Below, in pieces: positions 8,565 through 17,786 of a stretch of 64,000 bases of DNA. Every line of letters starts with the position of its first letter. The first letter of the stretch is position 1. The DNA is from Arthrobacter jiangjiafuii. Its GTDB lineage: Bacteria > Actinomycetota > Actinomycetes > Actinomycetales > Micrococcaceae. The notes beneath the pieces are model-generated. The model did no database searches and had not been told where the DNA came from. It saw nothing but the letters and a program-made list of their open reading frames with translations. The translations under genes were made by a program, and so were the position numbers. Where the stretch lies: positions 620,001-684,000 of the forward strand of contig NZ_CP076022.1 of NCBI RefSeq assembly GCF_018622995.1, written 5' to 3'.

Positions 8565-11060
8565 GTGACTCCTTCCCCGTCCCAGCCCGTGAAATCCCAG
8601 CCCGCGAAATCCCAGCCCGCGTCCCCGGCCCCGAAGTCCTCGCCCGGCCAGGCCACCGACCGCATCTGTGCCCAGATTGCCGCCGAACTCGGCGTGGCCC
8701 CCTGGCAGGTGCGCGCCGCCGTCGACCTGTTGGATGGCGGGTCCACCGTGCCGTTCATTGCCCGGTACCGCAAGGAAGCAACCGGCACCCTGGATGACAC
8801 CCAGCTGCGCGAACTCGATGAGAGGCTGCGTTACCTGCGCGAACTCGAAGACCGTCGCCAAACGGTTCGTGACGGGATTGACGCCCAGGGCAAGCTGACC
8901 CCTGAGCTGCGGGCTGCCATCGAGGCAGCGGAGACCAAGTCCCGGCTCGAGGACATCTACCTGCCGTACAAGAGCAAGCGGCGCACCAAGGCCCAGATTG
9001 CCCGCGAGGCCGGCCTGGAGCCGCTCGCCGAATCGCTGCTGGCCAACCCCACACTGGATCCGGAACGGACAGCGGGCGGTTACCTGAACGACGCCGTTCC
9101 CGACGCCGTCGAGGCGCTCGCCGGTGCGCGGGCCATCCTGATCGAACGCGCTGGCCAGGATGCTGACCTGCTCACCGCACAGCGCGAACGGCTGTGGAAG
9201 CAGGGCCGGATGCGCTCGCAGGTCAAGAAGGGAAAGGAAGCCGAAGGGCAGAAGTTCGCCGACTACTTCGCCTTCGCCCAGTCGCCCTCGGGCCTGCCCT
9301 CGCACCGGGTCCTGGCGCTGCTGCGCGGCGAAAAGGAAGGCATCCTGGACCTGGATCTGGCCGAAGCCGATCCGGCGGACGCCGATGCCCTGGCCCAAGC
9401 GCGGCAGAAGTACGAGCGGGCGGTGGCGGCCAGCCTGGGCATCGCCGACCGCGGACGGCCGGCCGATGCCTGGCTGCTGCAGACCGCGCAGCTGGCCTGG
9501 CGCCGGATCCTGGCCAAGCTCTCCCTTGACCTGCGGGTGCGCCTGTTCACGCAGGCGGAAACCGAAGCGGTGCGGGTCTTTGCCGCGAACCTGCGCGATG
9601 TCCTGCTCGCCGCGCCGGCCGGCAACCGCCCCACGCTCGGCCTGGACCCGGGACTGCGCACCGGGGTCAAGGTGGCGGTGGTGGACGGCACCGGACAATC
9701 GGTGGCCACGGACACCATCTATCCGCATGCCCCGGCCCGCAAGTGGGACGAGGCCCTCTCCCGGCTGGCCGCCCTGGTGCAACGCCACGGCGTGGAACTG
9801 ATTGCCATCGGCAACGGCACCGCCTCACGGGAAACCGACAAGCTGGCCACGGAACTGATCCGGCTGCTGCCGCAGGCCAACCTGCAGAAACTGGTGGTCT
9901 CCGAAGCCGGGGCCTCGGTGTACTCCGCCTCAGCCCTGGCCTCGGCGGAACTCCCGGGCATGGACGTTTCACTGCGCGGAGCCGTCTCCATCGCCCGCCG
10001 GCTGCAGGATCCGCTGGCCGAACTGGTGAAGATCGATCCCAAATCGATCGGGGTGGGGCAATACCAGCACGACGTCGGTGCAGCCAAGCTGGAACGCTCA
10101 CTGAATGCGGTGATCGAGGACTGCGTGACCGCGGTTGGCGTGGACGTAAACACCGCCTCTCCGGCGCTGCTGACCCGGGTTGCCGGCGTCGGGCCGCTGC
10201 TGAGCGAGAACATTGTGGCCTACCGCAACGAAAACGGGCCCTTCGCCCGCCGCGCGGACCTGAAGAAGGTCCCCAGGCTCGGGGCCAAGGCCTTTGAACA
10301 GTGCGCGGGTTTCCTGCGGGTCACCGCAGGGTCCGAGCCGTTGGACGCTTCAAGCGTGCACCCGGAGTCCTACGGTCTGGCCCGCCGCATCCTGACGGCA
10401 GCCGGCGCCCGGATGAGCCCAGCCGGCGCGGATCTGGACAACCTGGACCCGTCAGCCTTCGTGGATGAATCGGTGGGCCTGCCCACGATCCTGGACGTGG
10501 TGGCCGAAATGCGCAAACCCGGCCGCGACCCCCGTCCGGCCTTCCGTACCGCTACCTTTTCCGACGGCGTCGAAAAGATCAGCGACCTGCGCCCGGGTAT
10601 GGTCCTGGACGGCGTCGTCACCAACGTGGCGGCATTCGGAGCCTTCGTGGATGTGGGCGTCCACCAGGACGGGCTGGTCCACATCTCGGCAATGTCCAAT
10701 ACCTTCGTCGCCGACCCGCACGACGTCGTGAAGTCCGGACAGGTGGTCAAGGTCAAGGTCATCGACGCGGATCCGGAGCGCAAACGCATCTCGCTGACGC
10801 TTCGCTTGGACGATGACGCCGCCCCCGGGGCGGAAAAGGCCCGCCCCGCCCGCCCATCCGGCACCGCGGGCTCATCCGGCTCGGCCACCCGGGGCGGGCA
10901 GCGCCCGCAACAGGACCGCGCCAGGGACAACCGGGAGCGCGGGAAAGCCGGTTCGCCTGCTCCGGCCGCCAACCGTCGTCGTGCGTCTGCTCCGGTTCCG
11001 GCCAAGAGGCCGGCTGAGGGACCGATGGCCGAAGCCCTGCGCCGGGCGGGACTGGCTTAG
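8565..11060 (+). CDS. tex: Tex family RNA-binding protein
   Basis: An 831-residue protein with the complete Tex/Spt6-core order: helical N-terminal region with the conserved FIARYRKEATGTLDD, a YqgF/RNase H-like domain (LGLDPGLRTGVKVAVVD, near 365), helix-hairpin-helix motifs (VNTASPALLTRVAGVGP and FARRADLKKVPRLG) and an S1 RNA-binding domain (GMVLDGVVTNVAAFGAFVDV, near 680). Tex acts in transcription or RNA turnover and binds nucleic acid through S1. The N-terminus has a short repeat (QPVKS, QPAKS) encoded by a 15-bp direct repeat at 8581-8621, and the C-terminal 90 residues are basic and low complexity. Start is GTG, with only a weak, distant AGGGA site. Confidence 0.93.
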   Translation: MTPSPSQPVKSQPAKSQPASPAPKSSPGQATDRICAQIAAELGVAPWQVRAAVDLLDGGSTVPFIARYRKEATGTLDDTQLRELDERLRYLRELEDRRQTVRDGIDAQGKLTPELRAAIEAAETKSRLEDIYLPYKSKRRTKAQIAREAGLEPLAESLLANPTLDPERTAGGYLNDAVPDAVEALAGARAILIERAGQDADLLTAQRERLWKQGRMRSQVKKGKEAEGQKFADYFAFAQSPSGLPSHRVLALLRGEKEGILDLDLAEADPADADALAQARQKYERAVAASLGIADRGRPADAWLLQTAQLAWRRILAKLSLDLRVRLFTQAETEAVRVFAANLRDVLLAAPAGNRPTLGLDPGLRTGVKVAVVDGTGQSVATDTIYPHAPARKWDEALSRLAALVQRHGVELIAIGNGTASRETDKLATELIRLLPQANLQKLVVSEAGASVYSASALASAELPGMDVSLRGAVSIARRLQDPLAELVKIDPKSIGVGQYQHDVGAAKLERSLNAVIEDCVTAVGVDVNTASPALLTRVAGVGPLLSENIVAYRNENGPFARRADLKKVPRLGAKAFEQCAGFLRVTAGSEPLDASSVHPESYGLARRILTAAGARMSPAGADLDNLDPSAFVDESVGLPTILDVVAEMRKPGRDPRPAFRTATFSDGVEKISDLRPGMVLDGVVTNVAAFGAFVDVGVHQDGLVHISAMSNTFVADPHDVVKSGQVVKVKVIDADPERKRISLTLRLDDDAAPGAEKARPARPSGTAGSSGSATRGGQRPQQDRARDNRERGKAGSPAPAANRRRASAPVPAKRPAEGPMAEALRRAGLA

Positions 11061-11070
11061 CGTTTAGGCA

Positions 11071-11298
11071 CTAGCCGTCGGCTGACTCCGGCGCATCGAG
11101 GGCATCCTTGTCGTCGTCGCCGGCGGGAACCGTTCCGCCGGGCGAAGTGCCCTGGGCTTCGCGGATGTTGCCGGGCTTGCCTGCTGCATCCCCCGGCCGG
11201 CCGGGAGTACGCGGTTCGCCGGTGGGTTCGGGCGCAGGAGCGCTGGGGCCCAGTGGATCGTCCTCGGGATTGGCGGGGCCGGTGGGTTCAGTTGTCAT
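11071..11298 (-). CDS. Small acidic hydrophilic protein
   Basis: A 75-residue protein rich in Pro, Gly, Glu and Asp (for example EPTGEPRTPGRPGDAAGKPG) and without hydrophobic segments; it is probably disordered. An AAAGGGA ribosome binding site precedes the ATG. No family is recognised. A comparable small acidic protein is encoded at 14218-14364. Confidence 0.55.
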   Translation of the reverse strand: MTTEPTGPANPEDDPLGPSAPAPEPTGEPRTPGRPGDAAGKPGNIREAQGTSPGGTVPAGDDDKDALDAPESADG

Positions 11299-11397
11299 GG
11301 AATGTCCCTTTCTGGTCGGGGGCTGGGTCTGGGGTTTGGTGGGATCTGGGGTGTGGGGCCTGGGATTGGGGTCTAGAGTCTGTCGGTTGCTGTTCCG

Positions 11398-12108
11398 CTA
11401 CTGTTCGGCCTGCGGGGCCGGGCGGCTGGCCAATCGCCCGATGAGCGATTGGTCCAGCTTGTCCAGCAGGTCGCGGGGACCATCGAAAATCTCCTCTGCA
11501 CCGGCGTCGCGCAGCTCCGCTTCGCTGGTACCGCCGCAGAGCAGGCCGATGGTCGGGATGCCCAGCTCGGCAGCGGCCTTGACGTCCCACACCGAATCGC
11601 CGACAAAAACCGTGTCCTCTGCCGTCAGGGAGGAGGAATCCAGGGCCGAGGCCAAAATGTCGGGGGAGGGCTTGGACTCCTCGGCGTCAGCGGAACTGGT
11701 TGCCGCGGCAATGGCGGAGTCGGCGTCGATTACGCCGCGCATCACCTTCAGTTCCGATTCCGAGGCGGAGGAAGCCAGCACTACGGTCAGGTCCTTGTCG
11801 GCGCAGGCCAGCAACAGGTCCCGGGCGCCGTCGAAGGACCTCAGCGACGGCCACCAGGCGGAGAAGATCGCTCCATGGGTGTCGTCGAGTTCTGCGTCCT
11901 GGTCCTTGTCCCGGTCCTCTCCCAGCAAATGCCCCACCAGCTTGTCGCCGCCCATCCCGATGGCCCGGTGCACCTCGGACATCGGCACGTCGTGGTCCAT
12001 CCGCCGGAACGCCTGCCACCAGGCAACGGTGTGCAGGTAGTTGGAGTCCACCAGCGTCCCGTCCACGTCAAAAAGGATGCCCCGCGCGCCGGTGCTGTTT
12101 CCTGTCAT
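11398..12108 (-). CDS. HAD superfamily hydrolase (phosphatase/phosphoglucomutase type)
   Basis: A 236-residue protein started at the ATG with GGAGG 7 bp upstream. Motif I is FDVDGTLVDS (Asp14 and Asp16), followed by a helical cap domain, motif II VVLASSAS, motif III Lys in SKPSPDIL and motif IV FVGDSVWDV. This is subclass I HAD, as in beta-phosphoglucomutases and phosphoglycolate-type phosphatases. The substrate is not determinable from sequence. The stretch TSSADAEESKPSPD matches the usual substrate-proximal loop. Confidence 0.88.
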   Translation of the reverse strand: MTGNSTGARGILFDVDGTLVDSNYLHTVAWWQAFRRMDHDVPMSEVHRAIGMGGDKLVGHLLGEDRDKDQDAELDDTHGAIFSAWWPSLRSFDGARDLLLACADKDLTVVLASSASESELKVMRGVIDADSAIAAATSSADAEESKPSPDILASALDSSSLTAEDTVFVGDSVWDVKAAAELGIPTIGLLCGGTSEAELRDAGAEEIFDGPRDLLDKLDQSLIGRLASRPAPQAEQ

Positions 12109-12160
12109 GTGAGTGCCTCCGTCGAGTGCCTGGTGCCTGATTCTGCTGAGGGTTCCGAGT

Positions 12161-12598
12161 CTACTTCGCCGGCCCCGGAGGCCCCAGGAACGAGGTGAGC
12201 TGGTCTTCCAACACGGACCGGTCCTTGAGTTCACACTCCCAAACCGTCAGGGCCTCCCACCCGGCGGAGGCAAGGGCCTGCAGGGCTGCGGCATCACGGA
12301 CGGTGGTGCGTCGGCGCTTCTCGGCCCAGAACTCGCTGTTGGTGGCCGGCGCACGCTGGCCGGCGCGGCAGCTGTGCGCGTGCCAGAAGCAGCCGTTCAC
12401 AAAGATCACCTTGCGCCGGCCGGCAAAGACCAGGTCCGGTTTCCCCGGCAGACGGGTGCCGCGGGCTGCGCCGTGCAGCCGGAAACGGTACCCCGCGGCA
12501 TGGAGAAGCCGGCGGATCAACAGCTCCGGCTTGGTGTTCTTTCCCCGGATCCGGGCCATATTGGCGCTGCGCTGTGCAGCGGAAATGGTATCGGCCAT
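12161..12598 (-). CDS. vsr: Very short patch repair (Vsr) endonuclease
   Basis: A 145-residue protein with the family motifs MARIRGKNTKPELLIRRLLH at the N-terminus, LPGKPDLVF with the catalytic Asp55, and the zinc-site segment IFVNGCFWHAH (Cys70, His73, His75). Vsr nicks next to T:G mismatches produced by deamination of 5-methylcytosine. It is normally encoded beside a cytosine-C5 methylase, but neither neighbour (HAD hydrolase, asparaginase) is a methylase or restriction enzyme, so it is an orphan here. Confidence 0.92.
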   Translation of the reverse strand: MADTISAAQRSANMARIRGKNTKPELLIRRLLHAAGYRFRLHGAARGTRLPGKPDLVFAGRRKVIFVNGCFWHAHSCRAGQRAPATNSEFWAEKRRRTTVRDAAALQALASAGWEALTVWECELKDRSVLEDQLTSFLGPPGPAK

Positions 12599-12732
12599 GA
12601 TGCCAGTCTAGGCAGCAATCCCTGGCCGCCGGCGGCTGGCGAAGGGCCCGGAAACGCCGCCCACCCCTAGCCAGGACAAGCGGCAACGGCCTACGTTGGC
12701 TAACAGAGACGAACGCGCTAAGGGGTTGCCGC

Positions 12733-13722
12733 ATGGCTTCGATTCGAATTCTCGGTACCGGCGGAACCATCGCGTCCCACACCGCCGGTGCCGGGGGACT
12801 GGTGGCCACCGAGCATGTCGCAGATCTGATCGCAGCCCTCTCCCGGCGGCACACGGTCACGGTCCAGGACCTCATGATCACCGGCAGCTACCGGCTGCAG
12901 CTCTCCGACCTGCGGATGATCGCCCAAGCAGCACGGAATGCGGTTCTGGATCCCACAGTGGACGCCGTCGTCATTACGCACGGCACCGACACCATGGAAG
13001 AGACAGCCTTCCTGCTTGACCTGGTGCATGCCTCGCCCAAGCCGGTGGTATTCACCGGGGCCCAGCAGCCGGCGGACAGCCCGGCGGCGGATGGGCCAGG
13101 GAACCTCGCGGACGCCGTCGCCGCTGCCGCTTCCCCCGAGCTGCAGGGCAGCGGCGTGCTGGTGTCCTTTGCCGGCAAGGTCCGCTCTGCCCGCGGCCTG
13201 CACCGTTTCAGCACCACCGCCGCGGACCCTTTTGCCGGCGGCACGGAGGTGGCGCACTTTATCGGCAACAACCTGCACGTGACGGCCCTGCCTATTCGTC
13301 CGGCACCGCTGGCGATGCCCACCGAAGAGTTTGACAGCATGCGGGTGGAGATTATTGTCTGCGCTGCCGGCACCGACACCGCACTTTTCTCCCATGCCGT
13401 CCATGCCGGGGCCGACGCCGTGATCCTGGCCGGCACGGGCGTGGGCAACGCCGGGCCGGGTTTCACCGAAGTTATCCAGGACGCCGTGCGGGCCGGATGC
13501 CCGGTGGTGTTGTGCACCCGGGTCCCGGAGGGTCCGGTGATACCCACCCATGGCAGCGGCGGCGGCCGTGACCTGGTCCAGGCCGGCGCCATCCCCGCCG
13601 GTGACTTGAAGCCGCCCCAGGCCCGGATTCTCGCAGCCCTGCTCACATCCCAACCGGCCACACCCGAGCAGCTCCTGCAGGCGCTGACTGCCGCATCGAG
13701 CCACAACGCCGGTACGCCGTGA
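12733..13722 (+). CDS. L-asparaginase
   Basis: A 329-residue protein with both catalytic threonine motifs: Thr12 in LGTGGTIAS and the Thr85-Asp86 pair in ITHGTDTMEETAFLL. GKVRSARGLHR carries the catalytic Lys region. It hydrolyses asparagine to aspartate and ammonia; no signal peptide is present, so it is probably cytoplasmic. The ATG is preceded by an AGGGG site. It is a single gene, divergent from vsr. Confidence 0.92.
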   Translation: MASIRILGTGGTIASHTAGAGGLVATEHVADLIAALSRRHTVTVQDLMITGSYRLQLSDLRMIAQAARNAVLDPTVDAVVITHGTDTMEETAFLLDLVHASPKPVVFTGAQQPADSPAADGPGNLADAVAAAASPELQGSGVLVSFAGKVRSARGLHRFSTTAADPFAGGTEVAHFIGNNLHVTALPIRPAPLAMPTEEFDSMRVEIIVCAAGTDTALFSHAVHAGADAVILAGTGVGNAGPGFTEVIQDAVRAGCPVVLCTRVPEGPVIPTHGSGGGRDLVQAGAIPAGDLKPPQARILAALLTSQPATPEQLLQALTAASSHNAGTP

Positions 13723-13825
13723 GCGGTGGGTGGCGGGCAGCAATTCTTCAACAGGGCGGGTTCGGCAACCCCTAAGTGGGCTTACTATTAAGGGCACAGA
13801 TATACCCCTTACAAGGAGGTAAGAG

Positions 13826-14098
13826 ATGTCGGGCTACTTTAAGCTGGTCGACGCCCACGACGGCGCGTTCCGGATCAAGCTCATTTCCGGCGACGGAGCG
13901 CTCATGGCGGTATCGGCCATGTTTCCCACAAAGCAGGCTGCAGTAGCGGGCATTGAGCAGTTGCGGGAAATTGCCGGCACCGGCCCGGTGGTCGACCAAA
14001 GCCACGACGTCGATCTGCTGGGCGACGCCAGCAGGACACCGGCCGGTGCGAGCGGGACACCGGCCAGCGGCGACGGCGGCAGGGCACGGGCGTCCTGA
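13826..14098 (+). CDS. DUF1508 (YegP-like) protein
   Basis: A 90-residue protein with one DUF1508 unit (FKLVDAHDGAFRIKLISGDG, then a Lys-Gln pair and a helical segment) and a Gly/Ser/Thr-rich tail. A near-perfect AAGGAGGT ribosome binding site lies upstream. The family fold is a small beta-beta-alpha repeat of unknown function. Expression is probably high given the ribosome binding site and the strong terminator at 14137-14174. Confidence 0.8.
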   Translation: MSGYFKLVDAHDGAFRIKLISGDGALMAVSAMFPTKQAAVAGIEQLREIAGTGPVVDQSHDVDLLGDASRTPAGASGTPASGDGGRARAS

Positions 14099-14136
14099 CC
14101 GGACCAGTCAACCGGGCAATCCAGGCGATCCAGCCA

Positions 14137-14174
14137 AAAAGGCCTTAGGTTCCAGACGGAACCTAAGGCCTTTT
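14137..14174. terminator. Bidirectional rho-independent terminator
   Basis: A perfect 17-bp inverted repeat (AAAAGGCCTTAGGTTCC, loop AGAC) with A-run and T-run on its two sides. It lies between the DUF1508 gene (plus) and the small convergent gene at 14218-14364 (minus), so it can serve both. Confidence 0.9.
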
Positions 14175-14217
14175 GGTCATTCCGGCGCCGACTCCGGCGC
14201 CGGGCTGGCGGCGCCAA

Positions 14218-14364
14218 CTACTTCCCGGGCTCGTCACCTTCCGCAGCCTCCTGGGTGTGCTGGCGGTCCGTCGCCGGACTTTCCTCAGTATCTCCTTCGG
14301 ACGGAGCCTCATTGTGGGTGCGGTTTTGGTCCTCGCCGGAAGCGGGGTTTTCCTTGTCACTCAT
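14218..14364 (-). CDS. Small acidic hydrophilic protein
   Basis: A 48-residue protein (MSDKENPASGEDQNRTHNEA at the start) made almost wholly of charged and polar residues and probably disordered. The ATG at 14364 has GGAG 8 bp upstream, and the strong terminator follows its stop. No family is recognised. Its composition resembles the small protein at 11071-11298. Confidence 0.5.
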   Translation of the reverse strand: MSDKENPASGEDQNRTHNEAPSEGDTEESPATDRQHTQEAAEGDEPGK

Positions 14365-14504
14365 GGTTTTCTCCAGTCGGTCGGGGCGGTCACCAGCTCT
14401 GTGGGGGAGAGCAACCCTTATCTCCCTAAGTCTAGGAAGGCGGGCCCGCCACAGAAAGAGGCAGGGACAGGGAGTGCTAGCCAGCGGCCAAGGGCACCGG
14501 TAGC

Positions 14505-16184
14505 GTGAGCCGGATGCAGCCAACCACAGACGCAGACGTCATTGTTGTAGGGGCCGGACTCGCAGGGTTGGTGGCCACCGCCGAACTCCTCGACGCCGGC
14601 CGTTCGGTCATTTTGGTGGAGCAGGAAGGCGAAGCCAGTCTTGGCGGGCAGGCCTGGTGGTCCTTTGGCGGGCTGTTCATGGTGAACACGCCCGAGCAGC
14701 GGCGCCTGCGGATCAAGGATTCAGTGGACCTGGCCTGGCAGGACTGGCAGGGCACGGCCGGCTTCGACCGGCCGGAGGACTTTTGGCCGCGCCGCTGGGC
14801 CGAGGCCTATGTGAACTTCGCTGCCGGGGAAAAGCGTGCCTGGCTGCACGGGATGGGGCACCGCATCTTTCCCGTGGTGGGCTGGGCCGAGCGCGGCGGC
14901 TACGGCGCCACCGGCCCCGGCAATTCCGTGCCGCGGTTCCACATCACCTGGGGCACAGGTCCCGGTGTCACGGCGCCCTTTGAAGCCAAGGTGCGCGACG
15001 GAGTCGCCCGCGGCCTGGTACGGCTGGCTTTCCGGCACCGGATGGAGGATCTGTTGGTCACCAACGGCGTGGTGACCGGGGTCCGCGGCAGCGTCCTGGA
15101 GCCGACGACGGCGGCCCGCGGCACCGTGACGACCCGCACCCCGGTGCGGGACTTCCAATTCTCGGCCGGCGCCGTCGTCGTCACCACCGGCGGGATCGGC
15201 GGCGACCACGCGCTGGTGCGGGCCGCCTGGCCGGAGCGGCTGGGCACTGCTCCGGAGAAAATGCTCAGCGGCGTGCCCGAACACGTGGACGGTTCCGGGA
15301 TCGCTGCCAGCGCGGTGGCCGGCGGGCGGATCATCAATCCTGACCGTATGTGGCACTACGTGGAGGGAATCAAGAACTGGAATCCGGTGTGGGCCAACCA
15401 CGGCATCCGGATCCTGCCCGGCCCGTCCTCCTTGTGGCTGGACGCCACCGGAAACCGGCTCCCGGTACCGCTGTTTCCCGGATTCGACACCCTGGGAACG
15501 CTCGAACACCTGCGCACCACCGGCCACGACTACAGCTGGTTTGTCCTGAACACGGCAATCATCCGCAAGGAGTTTGCGCTTTCGGGCTCCGAACAGAACC
15601 CCGACCTGACCGGCAAATCCGTGCGGGATGTACTGGGCCGGGCAACCTCCGGAGTTCCCGGCCCGGTGCAGGCCTTCCTGGACCATGGGGAGGACTTCAT
15701 CTCCGCCGGAACCCTGGAGGAACTGGTGGCGGGGATGAACGAACTGGCCAAGACATCCAGCGAGGGCGCGGCGCCGGTCCTGTCCGCCGAGGCGGTGCGC
15801 CGCGAGGTCGAAGCGCGGGACCGCGAGATCGCCAACCCGTTCAGCAAGGACAGCCAGGTCACAGCCATCCGTGGGGCGCGCAGCTATCTGGGGGACCGGC
15901 TCATCCGGACCGCAGCGCCGCGCCCGATCCTGGCACCCAAGGACGGCCCGCTGATCGCCGTCCGGCTTTCCGTGCTCACCCGCAAGACTCTCGGCGGACT
16001 GGAAACCGACCTGGACTCGCGGGTCCTGGGGGCCGGCGGCGAGCCGGTTCCGGGTCTGTTTGCCGCCGGAGAGGCGGCAGGGTTCGGCGGCGGCGGCATG
16101 CATGGCTACCGGTCCCTGGAAGGCACCTTCCTGGGCGGCTGCCTGTTCAGCGGCCGGTCAGCCGGGCGGGCTGCCGGGCGGTAG
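14505..16184 (+). CDS. FAD-binding dehydrogenase (fumarate reductase/ketosteroid dehydrogenase type)
   Basis: A 559-residue flavoprotein with N-terminal motif DVIVVGAGLAGLVATAELL, a GGQAWWSFGG segment, and a C-terminal FAD-contact region LFAAGEAAGFGGGGMHGYR. This is the FAD_binding_2 group that includes fumarate reductase and 3-ketosteroid dehydrogenases; it best resembles the uncharacterised FAD-binding dehydrogenases of about 550 residues. The substrate is unknown. An in-frame ATG at 14514 is an alternative start; neither has a strong ribosome binding site. It is convergent with the AAA ATPase, 3 bp apart. Confidence 0.85.
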   Translation: MSRMQPTTDADVIVVGAGLAGLVATAELLDAGRSVILVEQEGEASLGGQAWWSFGGLFMVNTPEQRRLRIKDSVDLAWQDWQGTAGFDRPEDFWPRRWAEAYVNFAAGEKRAWLHGMGHRIFPVVGWAERGGYGATGPGNSVPRFHITWGTGPGVTAPFEAKVRDGVARGLVRLAFRHRMEDLLVTNGVVTGVRGSVLEPTTAARGTVTTRTPVRDFQFSAGAVVVTTGGIGGDHALVRAAWPERLGTAPEKMLSGVPEHVDGSGIAASAVAGGRIINPDRMWHYVEGIKNWNPVWANHGIRILPGPSSLWLDATGNRLPVPLFPGFDTLGTLEHLRTTGHDYSWFVLNTAIIRKEFALSGSEQNPDLTGKSVRDVLGRATSGVPGPVQAFLDHGEDFISAGTLEELVAGMNELAKTSSEGAAPVLSAEAVRREVEARDREIANPFSKDSQVTAIRGARSYLGDRLIRTAAPRPILAPKDGPLIAVRLSVLTRKTLGGLETDLDSRVLGAGGEPVPGLFAAGEAAGFGGGGMHGYRSLEGTFLGGCLFSGRSAGRAAGR

Positions 16185-16187
16185 CCA

Positions 16188-17681
16188 TCATGCTCGCGGC
16201 AGCGGGACATAGCTGGCCCCGCCCTGGCCGACCCAGCCAAAGCTGTAACCCGTGCTGACCCCGGGATGGGGTTCCTGCCCGTGCGGCAGCCCGGGATCGT
16301 CAGAATCGCCGCCGCCGCCGGTGCCCAGCAGGCTGCGGGTCAGCGCCTCACCCTGGCCCATCAGCTCCTGCACTGCAGCGGCCAGATGCTCATCGGCCGG
16401 AGCCTGCCCGGCATCCACGGCACGCAGCACCGCACGCCGGACCAGTTCCCGGGCAAAGGACGCAGTGGCACCCACGGACTGCTCGGCGGCGGAGCCAAGC
16501 GCCGCAGCGGAGAACACCCCGGCCGGGGCATAGAGTTCCAGCAGCCGCAGCCGGTTCCCGGCGTCGGGCAGCGGGATTTCGACGGCGAGATCCACCCGGC
16601 CGGGCCGCTGCACCAGCGCCCGCTCCAGTGCCTCGGCCCGGTTGGTGGTCATCAGGAAGACGACGTCGGCGTCGGCATCCAGCCCGTCGAGGGCGTCGAG
16701 GACTTCGAACAGCAGCGGCTGCGGGCCGTGCCCCATGTTCCGGTCCTCAGCGACCAGATCGATATCCTCCAGGATCACCATGGAGGGCGCCATGGCACGC
16801 GCCAGCCGAGCTGCTTCCCCCACAGCATGCAGCGAGTTCCCGGCCAGGAGCACTGCCGTGGTGCCTTCGCTGGCGCTGAGCAGGTGCCGCACGGTGTGGG
16901 TCTTGCCGGTGCCGGGCGGGCCGTAGAGTAGGACGCCGCGCTTGAGGTGCTGTCCGTGCGAGAGCAGCACGTCCCGGTTCGCCGCAATGCCCAGGACGTG
17001 CCGGCCCACCCGGTCCAGCACTCCGTCCGGAAGGATCACCTCGCCGGCAGGCAATGAAGGGCGGGCCAGGAACGTGACACCGGCGCCCTGCTGGCCGTAG
17101 GGATCGAAGGCGAAGGACACCACCTGGCCACGCAGGATGCTGTTGGTGCGCAGATCCTCCTGAATCTCGGCAAGGAACCGCACGGCGGCCTCCCGCTCCC
17201 GGGCCAGGACGGCCACGTCCGGTCCCGAGCGTCCGTACTGAGGGTTGGCGGCGCGTTGCAGGACAGCCAGCGGGATGCCCTCATAGGTAAACAGCCGCAG
17301 TCCCAGAGCCACCACATCACGGCTGCGCTCGGGGCCGATCGCGAGGTTCAGGAAATCCGGCTGCCCGATACCCACCGGGCCGAATCCTTCCTGGACCAGG
17401 TCGGACAGGGACTGGTGCTGGCGCTGCTGTCCGCCGCCCACCCCGATAAGCCTGGCCCCGGGATCCCGTGCGGCGATGGTCTCCATCGCAATGTCCAGAT
17501 CCGCAAAGCGGTGGACCGGGATGTCCTGCGACACGATCGGCACATCGGCTGCGGCCACACCAACGTGGGCAGTCAGTACATCAACGAGATGCTCGCGGCC
17601 GTCGTTTTCGGCCGTGTGCGTCCGAGCGAGTTCGATGGCGCGGTTGAAGTTGGCCAGGAATTCGCCCAGTTTTTCGTCCAT
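16188..17681 (-). CDS. AAA family ATPase
   Basis: A 497-residue protein with one AAA module in its second half: Walker A GPPGTGKTHT (near 265), Walker B MVILEDIDLV, sensor 1 FLMTTNRAE and arginine finger RPGRVD. The first 230 residues are a non-conserved N-domain with a glycine-rich patch (GVGGGQQRQHQ). The C-terminus is Gly/Ser/Pro-rich. The ATG at 17681 is preferred over an upstream frame extension. It resembles single-AAA proteins of unknown substrate; no partner gene is adjacent. Confidence 0.85.
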   Translation of the reverse strand: MDEKLGEFLANFNRAIELARTHTAENDGREHLVDVLTAHVGVAAADVPIVSQDIPVHRFADLDIAMETIAARDPGARLIGVGGGQQRQHQSLSDLVQEGFGPVGIGQPDFLNLAIGPERSRDVVALGLRLFTYEGIPLAVLQRAANPQYGRSGPDVAVLAREREAAVRFLAEIQEDLRTNSILRGQVVSFAFDPYGQQGAGVTFLARPSLPAGEVILPDGVLDRVGRHVLGIAANRDVLLSHGQHLKRGVLLYGPPGTGKTHTVRHLLSASEGTTAVLLAGNSLHAVGEAARLARAMAPSMVILEDIDLVAEDRNMGHGPQPLLFEVLDALDGLDADADVVFLMTTNRAEALERALVQRPGRVDLAVEIPLPDAGNRLRLLELYAPAGVFSAAALGSAAEQSVGATASFARELVRRAVLRAVDAGQAPADEHLAAAVQELMGQGEALTRSLLGTGGGGDSDDPGLPHGQEPHPGVSTGYSFGWVGQGGASYVPLPRA

Positions 17682-17724
17682 GCGGCCAGAGCCTAGCAGC
17701 AGGCGGAAAGTGCAGGAATACAAA

Positions 17725-17759
17725 AAGGCGGGGCCTCCCTGTCCGGGAGGCACCGCCTT
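17725..17759 (-). terminator. Terminator hairpin
   Basis: AAGGCGGGGCCTCCC (17725-17739) pairs with GGGAGGCACCGCCTT (17745-17759), apart from one mismatch. In minus-strand direction it lies 27 bp after the stop of the membrane protein gene at 17787 and ends in a T-rich run. Confidence 0.8.
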
Positions 17760-17786
17760 CAGATCAAACAGGATCAGCAGCTCGCG

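Noticed and set aside
7893-9788. 631-residue open frame antisense to DUF2975, HTH and tex
   Set aside because: Overlaps three genes with clear families; no ribosome binding site or domains.
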